DNA of 9,536 nucleotides from Chloroflexota bacterium. GTDB taxonomy: Bacteria > Chloroflexota > Anaerolineae > B4-G1 > SLSP01. Position numbers and translations under genes: made by a program. This document shows, piece by piece, positions 6,027 through 9,536 of this stretch. Numbering within the stretch: the stretch's first letter is position 1; every line of letters begins with the position of its first letter. The stretch is taken from positions 1 to 9,536 of the forward strand of contig JAKJAE010000080.1 of assembly GCA_022707665.1 (NCBI GenBank). Direction: 5' to 3'. Below the pieces are notes generated by a model. The model was not told the DNA's origin. It was given only the letters and a program-made list of their open reading frames with translations, and made no database searches.

Positions 6027-7214
6027 ATGAGCGTTCGGCGGATCACGATCAACCGCCCGTTAGCGTCACAGGCCCCGTCGGGGCGTGCGTGGGTGCGCAG
6101 AGTCTGGCTTGTCGCCATCGTGGCGACAGTGTTGCTGGCTGGCTGTGCTGGTGGCGGGCTGCGCCACGAAAGTTGGCCGGGAATGATCTCTGTAGAGGGC
6201 ACGCTCTATGCAGCTTGCCTTGGACACATTGAAGCTATCAATGCAGAGACCGGCAAGGTGTACTGGAGTTTCCCGGACGCAGAGGGAGAGAAGCAGCAGC
6301 CCTTCTATGCCGCGCCCGTGCTCGCCCCTGAAGTCGGCGACCACGGCATGCTGATCGTTGCCGGGTTCACGGATCGCACAGTGTATGGGCTTGCCCTTGG
6401 TGCATCGCCTGCAGAGCGGCCCGATGAGGTCTGGCGCTTCGAAGACGCAGGTGGCCAGTATGTGGGGAGTGGTGTTGTCGCTGAGGACATGTTCCTGATC
6501 GGCAACGGCGATGGCCGGGTCTATGCGCTGAACATCGCGGACGGCAGTCAGGTGTGGGAGTTCGCCACCCGCGATCGGGTATGGGCTACGCCGGTTGTCG
6601 TCGACGATACCGTCTACATTGCCTCACTGGATCATCACCTCTACGCAGTTGATCTCAAGACTGGTGCTGAGCAGTGGCAGCTTGAGGTCGAAGGGGCGAT
6701 CGCGGGCACTCCGGTGTATGCTCAGGGAGACCTCTGGGTGGGCGATTTCGCCTCGAAGCTGTATCAGGTCGATCTCGATACCCAGAGCGTGAGTTGGACG
6801 TTTGAGGCCGACAACTGGCTATGGGCGACACCGCTTGTGTCGGGACGTGTTCTCTATGTCGCCGATATGGGCGGCAACGTTTATGCCTTTGACACCGAGA
6901 CGCGTGCGCTGGTTTGGGACGCGCCGGCGTCGGTAGGCGATGTGGTGCGGGGGCGGCCTGCACTGGCCGAAGATGGTAGTCTGCTCTACGTACCGGGTTA
7001 TGAGAAAGGGCAGATCACGGCCATCGACACAGCGACCGGCACAGTGCAGCAGAGCTGGGGGATGACGTTGCCCAACCCGGGGCGGCTGCCAGGCGACCTC
7101 GTTCTCGATGCGGAGCGCCTCTATACGATGCCGGTGTTGGTGGCTGAGTGTGTCCAGGCATTTGATCCTGCATCAGGGGAATTGCTGTGGTCGTCTCCGG
7201 AAGTGTCCGAATGA
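6027..7214 (+). CDS. PQQ-type beta-propeller lipoprotein (BamB-like fold)
   Basis: 395 residues from ATG 6027. The N-terminus is basic, then hydrophobic (VWLVAIVATVLLAGC), ending in a lipobox L-A-G-C with C40 as the predicted lipidated residue, so it is membrane-anchored on the outer face. The rest is built of PQQ-like blades ending in motifs such as IEAINAETGKVYWSF, VYALNIADGSQVWEF, LYAVDLKTGAEQWQL, LYQVDLDTQSVSWTF, VYAFDTETRALVWDA and VQAFDPASGELLWSS. With two weaker ones I count eight, matching the eight-bladed propeller of BamB and quinoprotein relatives. No evidence of bound PQQ or enzymatic residues was found, so a protein-binding scaffold is more likely. It lies between yidD and yidC, which suggests a link to membrane-protein or envelope assembly (inference). 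A longer form from ATG 5964 would overlap yidD and is unlikely. Confidence 0.9.
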   Translation: MSVRRITINRPLASQAPSGRAWVRRVWLVAIVATVLLAGCAGGGLRHESWPGMISVEGTLYAACLGHIEAINAETGKVYWSFPDAEGEKQQPFYAAPVLAPEVGDHGMLIVAGFTDRTVYGLALGASPAERPDEVWRFEDAGGQYVGSGVVAEDMFLIGNGDGRVYALNIADGSQVWEFATRDRVWATPVVVDDTVYIASLDHHLYAVDLKTGAEQWQLEVEGAIAGTPVYAQGDLWVGDFASKLYQVDLDTQSVSWTFEADNWLWATPLVSGRVLYVADMGGNVYAFDTETRALVWDAPASVGDVVRGRPALAEDGSLLYVPGYEKGQITAIDTATGTVQQSWGMTLPNPGRLPGDLVLDAERLYTMPVLVAECVQAFDPASGELLWSSPEVSE

Positions 7215-7228
7215 GTGCGATTGCACTC
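7213..7228 (+). other. Small perfect hairpin at the lipoprotein stop codon
   Basis: Arms GAGTGC and GCACTC with a 4-base GATT loop begin inside the TGA stop. No T-tract follows, so this is not a standard terminator. It could stabilise the mRNA end or be chance. The rest of the 141-base gap up to yidC shows no clear promoter. Confidence 0.3.
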
Positions 7229-7345
7229 TGCGAAAAGGCCGCTACGATGGACCAGACTAACGCGCGGCGATGCCGTTCGCTGGGGCATTCTGCGGATGGC
7301 GACGGCTTTCGGCACGGATCGTGCGTCGTGACTTGGTGTATGACT

Positions 7346-7350
7346 AGGAG
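7346..7350 (+). promoter_or_regulatory. Ribosome binding site of yidC
   Basis: AGGAG precedes two adjacent GTG codons: 5 bases before GTG 7356 and 8 bases before GTG 7359. Spacing slightly favours 7359; the difference is one residue. Confidence 0.7.
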
Positions 7351-7355
7351 AGTGT

Positions 7356-8138
7356 GTGGTGTTTGACGCAGTATTGGTTCGACCTCTCATCAATGCGATG
7401 CTTTTGCTGTATAAGTTCCTGGGACAGGAGACCATTGTCGCTGTCGCAGTCATCACGCTCCTGCTCAGGCTGGCGACGACACCGCTGCAGCTGAAACAGC
7501 AGAAGGGTGTAAAGCGGCAGCAGGAGCTCAAGCCCAGGCTGGATGAGCTTCAGAAGAAATACAAGGATGACAAGAACCAGCTCGCCCAAGAGCAGATGAA
7601 GCTCTATCGCGAGGCAGGGATCAACCCGATGGCGGGATGTCTCCCTACGCTGATCCAATTACCGCTGATGATTGGCCTCTACCAGGCGATCATCCGGGTG
7701 CTGGCCAGTACGCCGCTGCAGCTCCTCGCGCTGCCCAAGGACATCTACCACTGGATCCCCAGCTTGAGCACACTGGTACCTTTGAAGAGCCAGTTCCTGT
7801 GGCTGGACCTGGCCATTCCTGACCCGCTTTTCATCCTGCCGGTTCTTGTGGTTATCTCTTCCTGGTACTACCAGAAACTTCTGACTCCACCGGCGATGGA
7901 TCCGCAGGCTGCAGCTATGAACAAGCAGATGATGTTGATGATGCCACTGATGACGGGCTTCTTCACGCTCACGTACGCATCAGGACTGGGTGTGTACTTT
8001 CTGATCACGAACCTCGTGGGCATCCTGCAGTACTTCCTCTTCCGCAGTCACTACGCTCCCGTCGCAGCAGCGGCACCGTCAGCAAAGGGTCAGACCTCAC
8101 CCGAGCGAACGCGGAAACGCGCGCCGTCGAAGGGCTGA
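7356..8138 (+). CDS. yidC: Membrane protein insertase YidC/Oxa1 family
   Basis: 260 residues, the short form without the large periplasmic domain of proteobacterial YidC. It inserts and folds membrane proteins, alone or with the Sec translocon. Features in order: an amphipathic N-terminal helix (1-22); TM1 about 25-46 with the conserved groove arginine R38 (VITLLLRLATTPL); a charged cytoplasmic coiled-coil hairpin about 48-88; NPMAGCLPTLIQLPLMIGLYQAI (TM2, about 93-115); TM3 about 158-176; and a Met-rich segment with TM4-TM5 about 191-229, including GLGVYFLITNLVGILQ. The tail is basic (RTRKRAPSKG), as in YidC forms that touch the ribosome. No lipobox was seen. The start is GTG 7356 or 7359. 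yidD upstream and jag downstream are its usual neighbours. Confidence 0.96.
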   Translation: MVFDAVLVRPLINAMLLLYKFLGQETIVAVAVITLLLRLATTPLQLKQQKGVKRQQELKPRLDELQKKYKDDKNQLAQEQMKLYREAGINPMAGCLPTLIQLPLMIGLYQAIIRVLASTPLQLLALPKDIYHWIPSLSTLVPLKSQFLWLDLAIPDPLFILPVLVVISSWYYQKLLTPPAMDPQAAAMNKQMMLMMPLMTGFFTLTYASGLGVYFLITNLVGILQYFLFRSHYAPVAAAAPSAKGQTSPERTRKRAPSKG

Positions 8139-8180
8139 ACCAACCCTATGGTGGGCGTTCGATGGGCGGTCCGGGTCTGG

Positions 8181-8200
8181 GGCGCCTGCGGCGTTTGTTT
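8181..8200 (+). terminator. Weak terminator candidate between yidC and jag
   Basis: A 4-bp CGCC/GGCG stem (8183-8193), extendable by two G-U pairs, has a 3-base loop and is followed by TTTGTTT (8194-8200). The stem is short, so at best it would reduce read-through into jag. Confidence 0.25.
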
Positions 8201-8211
8201 CTGAAGAGATG

Positions 8212-8229
8212 CGGCGGTTGGGTCCGCCG
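8212..8229 (+). other. Hairpin upstream of the jag ribosome binding site
   Basis: Arms CGGCGG (8212-8217) and CCGCCG (8224-8229) with a 6-base loop end 9 bases before the jag Shine-Dalgarno. It is close enough to affect initiation but leaves the site itself unpaired. Confidence 0.3.
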
Positions 8230-8238
8230 GTGCAAGGC

Positions 8239-8244
8239 AGGAGG
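8239..8244 (+). promoter_or_regulatory. Ribosome binding site of jag
   Basis: AGGAGG lies 8 bases before ATG 8253, an ideal Shine-Dalgarno that fixes the jag start. Confidence 0.85.
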
Positions 8245-8252
8245 GTTCTTAG

Positions 8253-9245
8253 ATGGCATTGGATGATTCTGTTGTTGTGACCGCCCCCTCTGTGGAGGAG
8301 GCGATTATCGTTGGACTGACACGACTTGTCGCTACACGCGATGAGGTTGAGATCGAGGTTCTTGATGAGGGCAGCCGTGGTTTCTTAGGCATTGGTGCCC
8401 GTGAAGCACGCGTGCGCCTGGTCCGCAGTCAGATCAGGACCGTCGAGGCATATGCGCCTTTGGCTTCCGAACCCGTGTTGACCGAGGTGCCACCCTCCGC
8501 TACGCCGTTGGTCACTGAGGTAGCACCTGCGGTCGAGGATAGCACGCCGATTGAGCCTGTTGCCGAGCCCCCTGCGCCGGTTGCTTCTCCGATCGCGCAA
8601 GCCGTCGCGCCTCAGACCGTTGCCCCCCAGCAGCGTGTGGAACCACGGGAACATCCTCGCTCCGCGAGACCTCCATCCCAGTCACCGCGCGAAGCTGCCC
8701 GCCGCGAGGAGTCCCGGCCCAGATGGGCGGGACAACCTGCCCGCGAGGAGTCGGCAACTGTGTCGACTGCTGACCGTGCGCGGCTGAGCGCGCTAGCAGC
8801 GGAGATGGTGGCCAACATGCTTCCGGGTCTGGAGATCGAGGCGACGGCTGAGTGGGTCGACGAGGATCGACCGACCATCTGGGTCTCGCTGACGGGGCGC
8901 GATGCTGATGCTCTGGTGGGCCCTCGTGCTAGAAACCTCCACGCGCTCCAATATCTGCTCCGTGCTCTTCTGTATCATCAGTCGGATGGCAACTACAATG
9001 TCGTGGTCGACGCAGACGGGTACAGAAAGCGACGACGGCGCAGCCTGGAGACGATGGCGCGGGCCAAAGCTGACCAGGCGGTTGCTGAGGGACGTATGGT
9101 TCGTTTGCGCCCCATGCCCCCCCACGAGAGGCGGATCGTGCACATAGTCCTGCGTGATGACAACCGGGTGACGACCGAGAGTGTGGGCAAGGGCCACGAT
9201 CGTGCGGTGACGATCGTACCGCGATCTACCCAAGAACGCGCGTGA
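8253..9245 (+). CDS. jag: Jag/KhpB RNA-binding protein (Jag-N, KH, R3H)
   Basis: 330 residues. Jag (KhpB, EloR) is a cytosolic RNA-binding regulator tied to cell elongation in Gram-positive bacteria. The Jag-N domain is about 1-57, with SVEEAIIVGL and the signature RGFLGIGAREARVRL. A Pro/Ala/Val/Glu-rich linker (about 60-170) is longer than in many relatives and holds a 12-base direct repeat coding REES twice. The KH domain is about 172-255. The R3H domain is about 265-325, with HERRIVHIVL giving the R-x3-H motif at R293 and H297. The KH loop reads V-G-P-R-A (G223 to A226) where the family normally has G-x-x-G, so the second glycine is replaced. The start is fixed by AGGAGG. The TGA overlaps the next gene's GTG. 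Position after yidC is typical. Confidence 0.94.
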   Translation: MALDDSVVVTAPSVEEAIIVGLTRLVATRDEVEIEVLDEGSRGFLGIGAREARVRLVRSQIRTVEAYAPLASEPVLTEVPPSATPLVTEVAPAVEDSTPIEPVAEPPAPVASPIAQAVAPQTVAPQQRVEPREHPRSARPPSQSPREAARREESRPRWAGQPAREESATVSTADRARLSALAAEMVANMLPGLEIEATAEWVDEDRPTIWVSLTGRDADALVGPRARNLHALQYLLRALLYHQSDGNYNVVVDADGYRKRRRRSLETMARAKADQAVAEGRMVRLRPMPPHERRIVHIVLRDDNRVTTESVGKGHDRAVTIVPRSTQERA

Positions 9246-9536
9246 TCTTAAGCCCGTTCAAAGCGCCGCGTCCACAACAGGCGCTGGCTGCTGTAGACTA
9301 TTTAGCGATCGGTCACGTCACGCATGATGTGCGTCCTGATCAGTCGTTCGCCATCGGGGGAACCGTATCCTACGCTGCGCTCACTGCGGCAGCTTTGGGG
9401 CGGCGTGTGGGTGTGTTGACGAGCGCTGGCGATGATTTTGACGTTGCTAGCTTCAATGGCTGCGTATCGGTGATGTGCCACCGCGCGGCACATACAACGA
9501 CTTTCACCAATACCTACGTTGATGGCCATCGGCGCC
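9242..9536 (+). CDS. PfkB/ribokinase-family sugar kinase, 3' partial
   Basis: Cut by the right edge; about 98 codons are visible from GTG 9242, which overlaps the jag stop as GTGA. The visible part reads like the N-terminus of PfkB-family carbohydrate/nucleoside kinases, which phosphorylate a sugar-type substrate with ATP. A first strand with AVDYLAIGHVTHDV is followed by FAIGGTVSYAALTAAALGRR, the family's N-terminal GG motif (here with Tyr where Asn is often found), and then VGVLTSAGDDFD. The ATP-binding C-terminal half and catalytic Asp are outside the window, so the substrate cannot be named. There is no clear Shine-Dalgarno, so translation probably depends on ribosomes finishing jag. A later start cannot be excluded, but the overlap makes 9242 attractive. 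Confidence 0.8.
   Translation, partial: MILSPFKAPRPQQALAAVDYLAIGHVTHDVRPDQSFAIGGTVSYAALTAAALGRRVGVLTSAGDDFDVASFNGCVSVMCHRAAHTTTFTNTYVDGHRR

Noticed and set aside
7215..7355. Promoter for yidC in the 141-base gap
   Set aside because: A TATGAC-like stretch is present near 7339, but no -35 partner at proper spacing was seen.
9302..9529. Minus-strand open frame at the right edge
   Set aside because: Opposes the clear PfkB-type N-terminus and has no recognisable motif.
1..9536. CRISPR arrays, insertion sequences, tRNA genes
   Set aside because: No short spaced direct-repeat arrays, terminal inverted repeats with transposase, or tRNA-like cloverleaf sequences were found.

Overview
The window reads as a chromosomal segment of a free-living bacterium, moderately GC-rich, with every gene on the + strand. 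I think a member of the Chloroflexota is most likely. The reasons are a ROCO GTPase ending in an effector-associated-type adaptor domain, a multi-SH3 cell-wall-type protein ending in a helix-hairpin-helix, and the set rpmH-rnpA-yidD-[PQQ propeller lipoprotein]-yidC-jag. This is an inference from gene content and protein style; no rRNA or taxonomic marker search could be run.

Left region (1-4897): two large genes joined by a 4-base ATGA overlap. The first is cut by the left edge. Its reading frame is open to base 3, and the lost N-terminal part is a zinc metallopeptidase of the M23/LytM type, since the His-x-His motif is still visible. Three SH3-like modules follow, then a clan GH-A-like glycosidase barrel and a helix-hairpin-helix tail. 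The second gene is a full-length ROCO protein: 23-residue leucine-rich repeats, a Roc GTPase with all nucleotide-binding motifs, a COR domain, and an adaptor-like C-terminus. The overlap implies co-expression. The pair is the least conventional part of the window and a candidate signalling or conflict module.

Middle and right region (4898-9245): a sigma70-type promoter and a leader of about 130 bases precede rpmH (ribosomal protein L34). rnpA (RNase P protein), yidD (GTGA overlap with rnpA), an eight-repeat PQQ-type propeller lipoprotein, yidC (membrane insertase) and jag/khpB (KH-R3H RNA-binding protein) follow. This is the widespread ribosome/RNase P/membrane-insertion cluster, with an extra lipoprotein inserted before yidC. 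dnaA and an origin are not present where some bacteria have them, upstream of rpmH.

Right edge (9242-9536): the start of a PfkB/ribokinase-type sugar kinase overlaps the jag stop by GTGA and runs off the window. No gene-free stretch exceeds 300 bases. The longest gaps are 190 bases (rpmH promoter/leader), 141 bases before yidC and 114 bases before jag. I saw no tRNA, rRNA, CRISPR array, insertion sequence or transposase.
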